Source: Nemertoderma westbladi
Taxonomy: Eukaryota > Xenacoelomorpha > Nemertodermatida > Nemertodermatidae
Reading direction: 5' to 3'
Assembly (NCBI GenBank): GCA_032718475.1
Contig: JAUCBJ010009068.1
Location: 1 to 33,002, forward strand
DNA length: 33,002 bases
Shown: piece by piece, positions 20,201 through 32,152 of the stretch
Position numbering within the stretch: the first letter of the stretch is position 1
How the letters are laid out: the number at the start of each line of letters is the position of its first letter
The notes under the pieces: generated by a model
The model's input: the letters and a program-made list of their open reading frames with translations, nothing else
The model's database searches: none
Told to the model about the DNA's origin: nothing
Translations under genes and position numbers: made by a program

Positions 20201-23200
20201 CAACGGGACTCAGGGATATTTCGTAACAACGGGACTCATAAAGGATATCTCGTAACAACGGGACTCATAAAGGATATCTCGTAACAACGGGACTCAAGGC
20301 ATATCTCGTAACAACGGGATATCTCGTAACAACGGGACTCAGGGATATTTCGTAACAACGGGACTCATAAAGGATATCTCGTAACAACGGGACTCATAAA
20401 GGATATCTCGTAACAACGGGACTCATAGGGATATCTCGTAACAACGGGACTCAAGGGATATTTCGTAACAACGGGACTCATAAAGGATATCTCGTAACAA
20501 CGGGACTCAGGGATATTTCGTAACAACGGGACTCATAAAGGATATCTCGTAACAACGGGACTCAGGGATATTTCGTAACAACGGGACTCATAAAGGATAT
20601 CTCGTAACAACGGGATATCTCGTAACAACGGGACTCAGGGATATTTCGTAACAACGGGACTCATAAAGGATATCTCGTAACAACGGGACTCAAGGGATAT
20701 CTCGTAACAACGGGATATCTCGTAGCAACGGGACTCATAGGGATATCTCGTAACAACGGGATATCTCGTAGCAACGGGACTCATAGGGATATCTCGTAAC
20801 AACGGGACTCATAGGGATATCTCGTAACAACGGGACTCAGGGATATTTCGTAACAACGGGACTCATAAAGGATATCTCGTAACAACGGGATATCTCGTAA
20901 CAACGGGACTCAGGGATATTTCGTAACAACGGGACTCATAAAGGATATCTCGTAACAACGGGACTCAAGGGATATCTCGTAACAACGGGATATCTCGTAG
21001 CAACGGGACTCATAGGGATATCTCGTAACAACGGGATATCTCGTAGCAACGGGACTCATAGGGATATCTCGTAACAACGGGACTCAGGGATATTTCGTAA
21101 CAACGGGACTCATAAAGGATATCTCGTAACAACGGGACTCATAAAGGATATCTCGTAACAACGGGACTCAAGGGATATCTCGTAACAACGGGATATCTCG
21201 TAACAACGGGACTCAGGGATATTTCGTAACAACGGGACTCATAAAGGATATCTCGTAACAACGGGACTCATAAAGGATATCTCGTAACAACGGGACTCAT
21301 AGGGATATCTCGTAACAACGGGACTCAAGGGATATTTCGTAACAACGGGACTCATAAAGGATATCTCGTAACAACGGGACTCAGGGATATTTCGTAACAA
21401 CGGGACTCATAAAGGATATCTCGTAACAACGGGACTCAGGGATATTTCGTAACAACGGGACTCATAAAGGATATCTCGTAACAACGGGATATCTCGTAAC
21501 AACGGGACTCAGGGATATTTCGTAACAACGGGACTCATAAAGGATATCTCGTAACAACGGGACTCAAGGGATATCTCGTAACAACGGGATATCTCGTAGC
21601 AACGGGACTCATAGGGATATCTCGTAACAACGGGATATCTCGTAGCAACGGGACTCATAGGGATATCTCGTAACAACGGGACTCATAGGGATATCTCGTA
21701 ACAACGGGACTCATAAAGGATATCTCGTAACAACGGGACTCAAGGGATATCTCGTAACAACGGGACTCATAGGTATATCTCGTAACAACGGGACTCAGGG
21801 ATATTTCGTAACAACGGGACTCATAAAGGATATCTCGTAACAACGGGACTCAAGGGATATCTCGTAACAACGGGATATCTCGTAACAACGGGACTCATAG
21901 GGATATCTCGTAACAACGGGACTCATAAAGGATATCTCGTAACAACGGGACTCAAGGGATATCTCGTAACAACGGGACTCAAGGGATATCTCGTAACAAC
22001 GGGACTCATAAAGGATATCTCGTAACAACGGGACTCAAGGGATATCTCGTAACAACGGGACTAAAGGAATATCTCGTAACAACGGGACTCATAGGGATAT
22101 CTCGTAACAACGGGACTCAGGGATATCTCGTAACAACGGGACTCATAGGGATATCTCGTCAACGGGACTCATAGGGATATCTCTTAACGGGACTCATAAG
22201 GATATCTCGTAACAACGGGACTCAAGGGATATCTCGTAACAACGGGACTCATAGGGATATCTCGTAACAACGGGACTCATAGGGATATCTCGTAACAACG
22301 GGACTCATAAAGGATATCTCGTACAACGGGACTCAAGGCATATCTCGTAACAACGGGACTCATAGATATATTTCGTAACAACGGGACTCAGGGATATCTC
22401 GTAACAACGGGACTCATAGGGATATCTCGTAACAACGGGACTCATAGGGATATCTCGTAACAACGGGACTCATAGGGATATCTCGTAACAACGGGACTCA
22501 TAGGGATATCTCGTCAACGGGACTCATAGGGATATCTCTTAACAACGGGATTCATAAGGATATCTCGTAACAACGGGACTCATAGGGATATCTTGTAACA
22601 ACGGGACTCAGGGATATCTCGTAACAACGGGACTCATAGGGATATCTCGTAACAACGGGACTCATAAAGGACATCTCGTAACAACGGGACTAAAGGGATA
22701 TCTCGTAACAACGGGACTCATAGGGATATCTTGTAACAACGGGACTCAGGGATATCTCGTAACAACGGGACTCATAGGGATATCTCGTAACAACGGGACT
22801 CATAAAGGACATCTCGTAACAACGGGACTAAAGGGATATCTCGTAACAACGGGACTCCTAGGGATATCTCGTAACAACGGGACTCAGGGATATCTCGTAA
22901 CAACGGGACTCATAGGGATATCTCGTCAACGGGACTCATAGGGATATCTCTTAACAACGGGACTCATAAGGATATCTCGTAACAACGGGACTCAAGGGAT
23001 ATCTCGTAACAACGGGACTCATAGGGATATCTCGTAACAACGGGACTCATAAAGGATATCTCGTAACAACGGGACTCAAGGGATATCTCGTACAACGGGA
23101 CTCAAGGCATATCTCGTAACAACGGGACTCATAGATATATTTCGTAACAACGGGACTCAGGGATATCTCGTAACAACGGGACTCCTAGGGATATCTCGTA

Positions 23201-24909
23201 ACAACGGGACTCAGGGATATCTCGTAACAACGGGACTCATAGGGATATCTCGTCAACGGGACTCATAGGGATATCTCTTAACAACGGGACTCATAAGGAT
23301 ATCTCGTAACAACGGGACTCAAGGGATATCTCGTAACAACGGGACTCATAGGGATATCTCGTAACAACGGGACTCATAAAGGATATCTCGTAACAACGGG
23401 ACTCAAGGGATATCTCGTACAACGGGACTCAAGGCATATCTCGTAACAACGGGACTCATAGATATATTTCGTAACAACGGGACTCAGGGATATCTCGTAA
23501 CAACGGGACTCATAAAGGATATCTCGTAACAACGGGACTCAAGGATATCTCGTAACAACGGGACTCATAGGGATATCTCGTAACAACGGGACTCAGGGAT
23601 ATCTCGTAACAACGGGACTCAAGGGATATCTCGTAACAACGGGACTCATAAAGGATATCTCGTAACAACGGGACTCATAAAGGATATCTCGTAACAACGG
23701 GACTCATAGGGATATCTCGTAACAACGGGACTCAAGGGATATTTCGTAACAACGGGACTCATAGGGATATCTCGTAACAACGGGACTCAAGGGATATCTC
23801 GTAACAACGGGACTCATAAAGGATATCTCGTAACAACGGGACTCATAGGGATATCTAGTAACAACGGGACTCAAGGATATCTCGTAACAACGGGACTCAT
23901 AAAGGATATCTCGTAACAACGGGACTCATAAAGGATATCTCGTAACAACGGGACTCAGGGATATCTCGTAACAACGGGACTCAGGGATATCTCGTAACAA
24001 CGGGACTCATAAAGGATATCTCGTAACAACGGGACTCATAAAGGATATCTCGTAACAACGGGACTCATAAAGGATATCTCGTAACAACGGGACTCAGGGA
24101 TATCTCGTAACAACGGGACTCATAGGGATATCTCGTAACAACGGGACTCATAGGTATATCTAGTAACAACGGGACTCAAGGATATCTCGTAACAACGGGA
24201 CTCATAAAGGATATCTCGTAACAACGGGACTCAAGGGATATCTCGTAACAACGGGACTCATAAAGGATATCTCGTAACAACGGGACTCATAAAGGATATC
24301 TCGTAACAACGGGACTCATAAAGGATATCTCGTAACAACGGGACTCAGGGATATCTCGTAACAACGGGACTCAGGGATATCTCGTAACAACGGGACTCAT
24401 AGGGATATCTAGTAACAACGGGACTCAAGGATATCTCGTAACAACGGGACTCATAAAGGATATCTCGTAACAACGGGACTCATAGGGATATCTCGTAACA
24501 ACGGGACTCATAAAGGATATCTCGTAACAACGGGACTCATAAAGGATATCTCGTAACAACGGGACTCATAAAGGATATCTCGTAACAACGGGACTCATAG
24601 GGATATCTAGTAACAACGGGACTCAAGGATATCTCGTAACAACGGGACTCATAAAGGATATCTCGTAACAACGGGACTCATAAAGGATATCTCGTAACAA
24701 CGGGACTCATAGGGATATCTCGTAACAACGGGATATCTCGTAACAACGGGACTCATAGGGATATCTCGTAACAACGGGACTCATAGGGATATCTCGTAAC
24801 AACGGGACTCATAGGGATATCTCGTAACAACAGGACTCATAGGGATATCTCGTAACAACGGGACTCATAGGGATATCTCGTAACAACGGGACTCATAGGT
24901 ATATCTCGT
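17289..24909. repeat. Minisatellite array of about 28 bp with higher-order repeats, about 280 units
   Basis: The core GGATATCTCGTAACAACGGG is followed by ACTCATA and 0-3 bases, giving units of about 24-29 bp, plus shorter ones of about 19 bp where ACTCATA is missing. Left part (to about 19080): CTCGTCTCAACGGG variants mix with CTCGTAACAACGGG, and ACGGTACTCT recurs at 17661, 17910 and 18022. Middle part: a block repeats with an offset of 874 bp (AGGGATATTTCG at 20341 and 21215; CGTAGCAACG at 20721 and 21595). Right part: GATATATTTCG recurs at 22365, 23134 and 23461. Minus-strand peptides such as ESRCYEISL come from the repeat and are not genes. Confidence 0.97.
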
Positions 24910-25220
24910 TGTTAGTACAACAACCCTTACTGCTGTAGTGCATGCATACATGTATATTTCGCGAAGCTTTATTTGAAATTAAACGGCAATTATTTGAATT
25001 TGAGCCATATCTTTTTTGTTCGTGAATTATATCGGACGCTGAAAGTGCGAAATGTGCCACATCAATACATGGATAGCTTTCGCCCCTGATTTAACCTTTT
25101 CGATAGCTTTCGCATAACTTTCGGTAGCTTTCGTTAGCTTTTGGTAATTGTCCTCTTTCAGAACTATCCACAGGAAAGAACATCCCACAACAGTTTAAAT
25201 AGCTGAATCTACAACTTATG
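24910..25220. other. Spacer between the second and third arrays
   Basis: About 310 bp of unique sequence with a small degenerate tandem of GATAGCTTTCG-like words at 25072-25143. No gene is seen. Confidence 0.65.
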
Positions 25221-28200
25221 GCGGTGGCGAGCGAGATGAGAAACAAAACTATAGCGGTGGCGAGATGAGAAACAAAAGTATAGCGGTGGCGAGATGAGAA
25301 ACAAAAGTATAGCGGTGGCGAGATGAGAAACAAAAGTATAGCGGTGGCGAGATGAGAAACAAAAGTATAGCGGTGGCGAGATGAGAAACAAAAGTACAGT
25401 GGCGAGATGAGAAACAAAAGTATAGCGGTGGCGCGATGAGAAACAAAAGTATAGCGGTGGCGAGATGAGAAACAAAAGTATAGCAGTGGCGAGATGAGAA
25501 ACAAAAGTATAGCGGTGGCGCGATGAGAAACAAAAGTATAGCGGTGGCGAGATGAGAAACAAAAGTATAGCGGTGGCGAGATGAGAAACAAAAGTATAGC
25601 GGTGGCGAGATGAGAAACAAAAGTATAGCGGTGGCGAGATGAGAAACAAAAGTATAGCGGTGGCGAGATGAGAAACAAAAGTATAGCGGTGGCGAGATGA
25701 GAAACAAAAGTATAGCGGTGGCGAGATGAGAAACAAAAGTTTAGCGGTGGCGCGATGAGAAACAAAAGTATAGCGGTGGCGAGATGAGAAACAAAAGTAT
25801 AGCGGTGGCGAGATGAGAAACAAAAGTATAGCGGTGGCGAGATGAGAAACAAAAGTATAGCGGTGGCGAGATGAGAAACAAAAGTATAGCGGTGGCGAGA
25901 TGAGAAACAAAAATATAGCGGTGGCGAGATGAGAAACAAAAGTATAGCGGTGGCGAGATGAGAAACAAAAGTATAGCGGTGACGAAATGAGAAACAAAAG
26001 TATAGCGGTGGCGAGATGAGAAACAAAAGTATAGCGGTGGCGAGATGAGAAACAAAAGTATAGCGGTGGCGAGATGAGAAACAAAAGTATAGCGGTGGCG
26101 AGATGAGAAACAAAAGTATAGCGGTGGCGAGATGAGAAACAAAAGTATAGCGGTGGCGAGATGAGAAACAAAAGTATAGCGGTGGCGAGATGAGAAACAA
26201 AAGTATAGCGGTGGCGAGATGAGAAACAAAAGTATAGCGGTGGCGAGATGAGAAACAAAAGTATAGCGGTGGCGAGATGAGAAACAAAAGTATAGCGGTG
26301 GCGAGATGAGAAAAAAAAGTATAGCGGTGGCGAGATGAGAAACAAAAGTATAGCGGTGGCGAGATGAGAAACAAAAGTATAGCGGTGGCGAGATGAGAAA
26401 CAAAAGTATAGCGGTGACGAAATGAGAAACAAAAGTATAGCGGTGGCGAGATGAGAAACAAAAGTATAGCGGTGGCGAGATGAGAAACAAAAGTATAGCG
26501 GTGGCGAGATGAGAAACAAAAGTATAGCGGTGGCGAGATGAGAAACAAAAGTATAGCGGTGGCGAGATGAGAAACAAAAGTATAGCGGTGGCGAGATGAG
26601 AAACAAAAGTATAGCGGTGGCGAGATGAGAAACAAAAGTATAGCGGTGGCGAGATGAGAAACAAAAGTATAGCGGTGGCGAGATGAGAAACAAAAGTATA
26701 GCGTTGGCGAGATGAGAAACAAAAGTATAGCGGTGGCGAGATGAGAAACAAAAGTATAGCGGTGGCGAGATGAGAAACAAAAGTATAGCGGTGGCGAGAT
26801 GAGAAACAAAAGTATAGCGGTGGCGAGATGAGAAACAAAAGTATAGCGGTGGCGAGATGAGAAACAAAAGTACAGTGGCGAGATGAGAAACAAAAGTATA
26901 GCGGTGGCGAGATGAGAAACAAAAGTATAGCGGTGGCGAGATGAGAAACAAAAGTATAGCGGTGGCGAGATGAGAAACAAAAGTATAGCGGTGGCGAGAT
27001 GAGAAACAAAAGTATAGCGGTGGCGAGATGAGAAACAAAAGTATAGCGGTGGCGAGATGAGAAACAAAAGTATAGCGGTGGCGAGATGAGAAACAAAAGT
27101 ATAGCGGTGGCGAGATGAGAAACAAAAGTATAGCGGTGGCGAGATGAGAAACAAAAGTATAGCGGTGGCGAGATGAGAAACAAAAGTATAGCGGTGGCGA
27201 GATGAGAAACAAAAGTATAGCGGTGGCGAGATGAGAAACAAAAGTATAGCGGTGGCGAGATGAGAAACAAAAGTATAGCGGTGGCGAGATGAGAAACAAA
27301 AGTATAGCGGTGGCGAGATGAGAAACAAAAGTACAGTGGCGAGATGAGAAACAAAAGTATAGCGGTGGCGAGATGAGAAACAAAAGTATAGCGGTGGCGA
27401 GATGAGAAACAAAAGTATAGCGGTGGCGAGATGAGAAACAAAAGTATAGCGGTGGCGAGATGAGAAACAAAAGTATAGCGGTGGCGAGATGAGAAACAAA
27501 AGTATAGCGGTGGCGAGATGAGAAACAAAAGTATAGCGGTGGCGAGATGAGAAACAAAAGTATAGCGGTGGCGAGATGAGAAACAAAAGTATAGCGGTGG
27601 CGAGATGAGAAACAAAAGTATAGCGGTGGCGAGATGAGAAACAAAAGTATAGCGGTGGCGAGATGAGAAACAAAAGTATAGCGGTGGCGAGATGAGAAAC
27701 AAAAGTTTAGCGGTGGCGAGATGAGAAACAAAAGTATAGCGGTTGCGAGATGAGAAACAAAAGTATAGCGGTGGCGAGATGAGAAACAAAAGTATAGCGG
27801 TGGCGAGATGAGAAACAAAAGTATAGCGGTGGCGAGATGAGAAACAAAAGTATAGCGGTGGCGAGATGAGAAACAAAAGTATAGCGGTGGCGAGATGAGA
27901 AACAAAAGTATAGCGGTGGCGAGATGAGAAACAAAAGTATAGCGGTTGCGAGATGAGAAACAAAAGTATAGCGGTGGCGAGATGAGAAACAAAAGTATAG
28001 CGGTGGCGAGATGAGAAACAAAAGTATAGCGGTGGCGAGATGAGAAACAAAAGTATAGCGGTGGCGAGATGAGAAACAAAAGTATAGCGGTGGCGAGATG
28101 AGAAACAAAAGTATAGCGGTGGCGAGATGAGAAACAAAAGTATAGCGGTGGCGAGATGAGAAACAAAAGTATAGCGGTGGCGAGATGAGAAACAAAAGTA

Positions 28201-29068
28201 TAGCGGTGGCGAGATGAGAAACAAAAGTATAGCGGTGGCGAGATGAGAAACAAAAGTATAGCGGTGGCGAGATGAGAAACAAAAGTATAGCGGTGGCGAG
28301 ATGAGAAACAAAAGTATAGCGGTGGCGAGATGAGAAACAAAAGTATAGCGGTGGCGAGATGAGAAACAAAAGTATAGCGGTGGCGAGATGAGAAACAAAA
28401 GTATAGCGGTGGCGAGATGAGAAACAAAAGTATAGCGGTTGCGAGATGAGAAACAAAAGTATAGCGGTGGCGAGATGAGAAACAAAAGTATAGCGGTGGC
28501 GAGATGAGAAACAAAAGTATAGCGGTGGCGAGATGAGAAACAAAAGTATAGCGGTGGCGAGATGAGAAACAAAAGTATAGCGGTGGCGAGATGAGAAACA
28601 AAAGTATAGCGGTGGCGAGATGAGAAACAAAAGTATAGCGGTTGCGAGATGAGAAACAAAAGTATAGCGGTGGCGAGATGAGAAACAAAAGTATAGCGGT
28701 GGCGAGATGAGAAACAAAAGTATAGCGGTGGCGAGATGAGAAACAAAAGTATAGCGGTTGCGAGATGAGAAACAAAAGTATAGCGGTGGCGAGATGAGAA
28801 ACAAAAGTATAGCGGTGGCGAGATGAGAAACAAAAGTATAGCGGTGGCGAGATGAGAAACAAAAGTATAGCGGTGGCGAGATGAGAACAAAAGTATAGCG
28901 GTGGCGAGATGAGAAACAAAAGTATAGCGGTGTCGATATGAGAAACAAAGGTATAGCGGTGGTGAGATGAGAAACAAAAGTATAGCGATGGCGAGATGAG
29001 AAACAAAAGTATAGCGGTGGCGAGATGAGAACAAAAGTATAGCGGTGGCGAGATGAGAAACAAAAGTA
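25221..29068. repeat. 29-bp minisatellite array, about 133 copies
   Basis: The unit is 29 bp: GCGGTGGCGAGATGAGAAAC followed by AAAAGTATA. Variants include GCGCGATG (25431, 25518, 25750), GACGAAATG (25981 and 26416, offset 435 = 15 units), a four-base deletion giving GTACAGTGGCG (about 25394, 26870, 27331), and a GTTGCGAG substitution seen several times after 27740. The repeated variants at unit multiples show block duplications. Since 29 is not a multiple of 3, all three minus frames cycle through the same 29-codon period and none meets a stop, giving frames up to 1300 codons. These are repeat artefacts: Leu/Phe/Ser/His-rich peptides with no conserved flanks. Confidence 0.97.
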
Positions 29069-29770
29069 AGTCAAATTTTTGTGAAACTTTATAATTAGTC
29101 GCATAACACACGTTATTACAGATATTATAGGAAGGGATCTAGGGGTCTATCTAGGATTACAGATAATATATAAACAAACCAGGCGATTAAATGGTAAATA
29201 AAGAATAATGCAAATATATAAATATAAATATATATTGAGAGTAAAATGTTACATTTACCTGTCAAAAGCACAAAATCTATACAAACATGATACCTAAGTT
29301 TATCAAATAACATAAATTCAAAATAAATTAATTTACCAACATTTCTTTTCTGCATAGATAACAAACAATCAACATCATAAAACTTGGGAAAGATGCAAAA
29401 TTAATTAATTAATTAACACGAGCTGGTCGGAATACATCACCGTATAACCAACATAAACAATCTAATAAACAAAGCAGGCAATAAGAAAATGGTAAGAAAA
29501 TATAAATCTCATAAATTCACCTGATTCCAAGAATTTGTATACAAATAACATAAATAAAAAATAAACTAATCTGGATCAATAATTACATTTCCGTGCTTAA
29601 ATCCAAATATACAATACAAAATCATCAATATTTATAATTTAGTACGCTAAACTGTTGTAGTGGCCACTAGAGAATAAAAAAATAACTGTTATAACTTTAG
29701 CTCGACAAATTGAGAATAAATTACTAATTAGTGCACTGATTGGCAGTTAGGTTTAAAAAATGAAAGTAAA
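29069..29770. other. AT-rich stretch without genes
   Basis: Contains short TA-rich runs (29212-29235), a (TTAA)n run at about 29401-29416 and no coding frame that I can support. Confidence 0.65.
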
Positions 29771-30098
29771 GTACAATAGGGATGGTGCGCGAAAAAATTG
29801 TTGGGCTAGGAACAATTGAATAAGGGGTAACAAGGTGCCCTGAATCGAGTGGCGGGTCTGTTTTTTGTAAAAACACGAGGAAACGGTCGAAATGGCGGGT
29901 GTAAGTAAACCCGGGAACCAATTTTGAAAAAAATCGGCTGCGATTGGCTGCTACATATTTGACGTCACTACGCAGTGATCTGATAATTTTTTATCTTGGT
30001 TTCTATGGATATTGATTTTCGATCGATTCAAATACATATTAAATCTCAATCATTTCACACGTGGCTTATATTAATTGAAAGCGGAGAGTCTTGCGCGT
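29771..30098 (+). repeat. Left inverted-repeat arm
   Basis: Left arm of the 1-kb element. Matching text with the right arm includes CCCTGAATCGAGTGGCGGG, AAAAACACGAGGAAACGGTC, GACGTCACTACGCAGTG and TTTTCGATCGATTCAAATAC. Confidence 0.8.
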
Positions 30099-30449
30099 AG
30101 ACGGGTGGCAGACCTACTTCCTTGCCTACCGGTCAGCGCTTTCCTCAGCCCTATCAGCCTATTTTTTCCCTTGCCTATTGCAGAATCTGAGTATTGCAGC
30201 TTTACTTCAGGAAGTTGGGTTTACCTGCGACATTTTTTAATATGCAAGGGTAGCCTATTGCCCATTATTACTGTATTATAGTACCGGCTGACCTGTATTA
30301 AAAGTTTAATGTTACTTTAAAATCTAATAATCTGTAGGCCTTACCGTCAGACCATACTGAAACAGCTTGGAATGCAGTTTTGCTGCTGGAAATACTGCTG
30401 GAAACAACATTATACCACCATGAATTTAATTAATTATTAGTGTCAAAAG

Positions 30450-30771
30450 ACGCGCAAGACTCTCCGCTTTGAATTAATATAAACCACGTTTGAAATGATT
30501 GAGATTTAATATGTATTTGAATCGATCGAAAATCTTTCCCCATAGAAACCAAGATAAAAAATTATCAGAGCACTGCGTAGTGACGTCAAATATGTATGTC
30601 GATTTTCAAAATTGGCTTCCCGGGTTTACCTAAACCCGCAATATCGACCGTTTCCTCGTGTTTTTACAAAGAACAGACCCCGCCACTCGATTCAGGGCAC
30701 TTGTTACCTACCACCCCTCATTCAATTGTTTCTAGCACAACAATTTCTTCGCGCACCATCCCCATTATACC
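30450..30771 (-). repeat. Right inverted-repeat arm
   Basis: Right arm of the same element in inverted orientation. It lacks the small insertion present in the left arm. Confidence 0.8.
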
Positions 30772-31402
30772 GTTACCGTGACGTATAAATAAAGTCAAAG
30801 GAAAAACGGATTTTTCTTACAGAAATCAATGTTGATCAAATTGTTTGATTTACTCAATATTCAATAAATTTATAGATATAATAATATGTTGTGTGAAAAT
30901 AATTTCAGATGCGCCCAGATAAGAAGAAAACCAAACGCATTTGCTGAGGGGTTGAAAAAGTACGGGATTTGTGCACCTAATTTTGTACAGAGAACTAATG
31001 AAATTTTTAATTAAATTTTTCCAATCCCAATATAAAATTAACAGTAGCACACAATATAACACGACTAGTAGAAGTGGGTATTCAATTATTCCGTTCACTT
31101 TAATAATCCGTTCAACTTCTGTCTCTAAACAACTGTATAATATTGCAACAATTTGTGATTGTGACCTCAAAATAAAATAAGTTTAATATCCCACATCTAC
31201 TAATCCTAGTCCAATAAACATGCAATTTGGAAAAATAAATTGGGAAAAAGGCGAAACTATAGGCGATTTAGGCTTTTGAGACAATTATATACTAGAGCCA
31301 TATAGAGCATTACAATACGCCAAGCCATAAAAGTTTGCTTCTAAATGAGATGACTATCAATGGTTGCTAAGGAAACAAAGCTATTAATAGACGAACGCGA
31401 GG
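30772..31402. other. AT-rich stretch without genes
   Basis: The two complementary short frames here (about 31000-31180) have no recognisable protein features. Nothing else is seen. Confidence 0.6.
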
Positions 31403-31504
31403 AATAAAGCCCGGAATACTCTCTATGGATACGTGGGTCCTCCAGCTTGGTCCCCTACCGGCTGCGGGTAGGGTGCCTCCCCCTGATTGGTGACCCCACC
31501 GTGG
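31403..31504 (+). mobile_element. Possible LTR end with primer-binding-site-like sequence
   Basis: AATAAA at 31403-31408 is followed about 80 bp later by TGGTGACCCCACCGTGG at 31488-31504. Many Ty3/gypsy-type LTR retrotransposons have TGGTGACCCC as the tRNA primer-binding site directly after the 5' LTR, and a polyadenylation signal in the LTR. The GC-rich patch (31430-31570) stands out from its AT-rich surroundings. No gag or pol frame follows, so at most this is a remnant. Confidence 0.3.
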
Positions 31505-31670
31505 TCTCCACCAGGTGTCCTCTCGCCAGCTCGCCACGAACGGAAGGCAAAAAAGGCCCCGACGCAGTACACAATCATAGTCAAGAAACCGAAAACCTAA
31601 ATAACAGAATAGTATATAAAAAGTCAGTTGTGTCTGGTTTATAGGTTGAGCTATGGGTGGGTGGGCATTC

Positions 31671-32152
31671 GGGATGGGAGTCAGGAAATGTAAGGGAATT
31701 TCCTGAGGGAATTTTCTAGATATTTTCCCGGAAATTTCCTATTTTATTAATATAGAAATATTTACAGAAATATCCTCATATTAATTGCATAAAATAGTAA
31801 AATAATATGATTTGAACCTAAATTGTGATTATGACATTGTGTTTTGTCAATTTCATTATTAACTAGATGTTTTATATTGAACTCAATTTCGGAAATTAAA
31901 ACATTTTAAATTTTAACAACAGTATTTCACAATTGAATAGCTCCTGCTATTTTGCCAGTTTATACACACACATTCTGAATCTGAAAACAGAAAGGAAAAC
32001 AAAAGTAGAGTAAACACTAGAAACAAATGATTCCTGCTTAGTTGTATTGAAAGTGTTGTGAATTGTTGTGTAACGTGAATGCGTATGGTGAAGAATACTT
32101 TTCCGGAAAATTCCTTGAAAGAGCATATTTCCGGAAAACTCACATCTCTAGT
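31671..32152. mobile_element. Possible hAT-like non-autonomous element, degenerate
   Basis: The left part (GGGATGGGAGTCAGGAAATG at 31671-31690) and the reverse complement of the right end (AGAGATGTGAGTTTTCCGGA, about 32131-32150) share a G-x-GATG-x-GAGT start and GGAATTTTCC-like words inside. hAT-type termini often begin (C/T)AGRGATG. The match is weak and no 8-bp target duplication is evident. Confidence 0.25.

Larger units (their letters stand above)
29771..30771. mobile_element. Non-autonomous element with inverted repeats of about 325 bp
   Basis: The left arm 29771-30098 and right arm 30450-30771 are reverse complements at roughly 85-90 percent by eye. The outer ends read GGGATGGTGCGCGAA against its complement at 30742-30763. 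The inner ends read AAGCGGAGAGTCTTGCGCGT against its complement at 30450-30469. The left arm has a small insertion near 29935-29950. The loop of about 350 bp has no ORF. This is the shape of a long-TIR MITE or foldback element, with no transposase inside. The outermost few bases are degenerate, so the exact ends and target-site duplication are not resolved. Each arm carries TGACGTCA-like sequence, a CREB-site palindrome. Confidence 0.75.

Noticed and set aside
18815-23919. Short minus-strand frames with ESRCYEISL and SPVVTRYP repeats
   Set aside because: Translations of the minisatellite of about 28 bp; the frame changes with unit length.
17289-24909. CRISPR array
   Set aside because: Repeat length of about 28 bp invites the idea, but there are no unique spacers; whole units repeat head to tail, in animal DNA.
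25091-29111. Minus-strand frames of 860, 1097 and 1300 codons in the 29-bp array
   Set aside because: Three overlapping frames of the same repeat with the same 29-residue cycle. These are by-products of the unit, not separate proteins.
30596-30781. Similar peptides at 29724-29921 (minus) and 30596-30781 (plus) as a gene pair
   Set aside because: Their similarity comes from the inverted-repeat arms of the 1-kb element.
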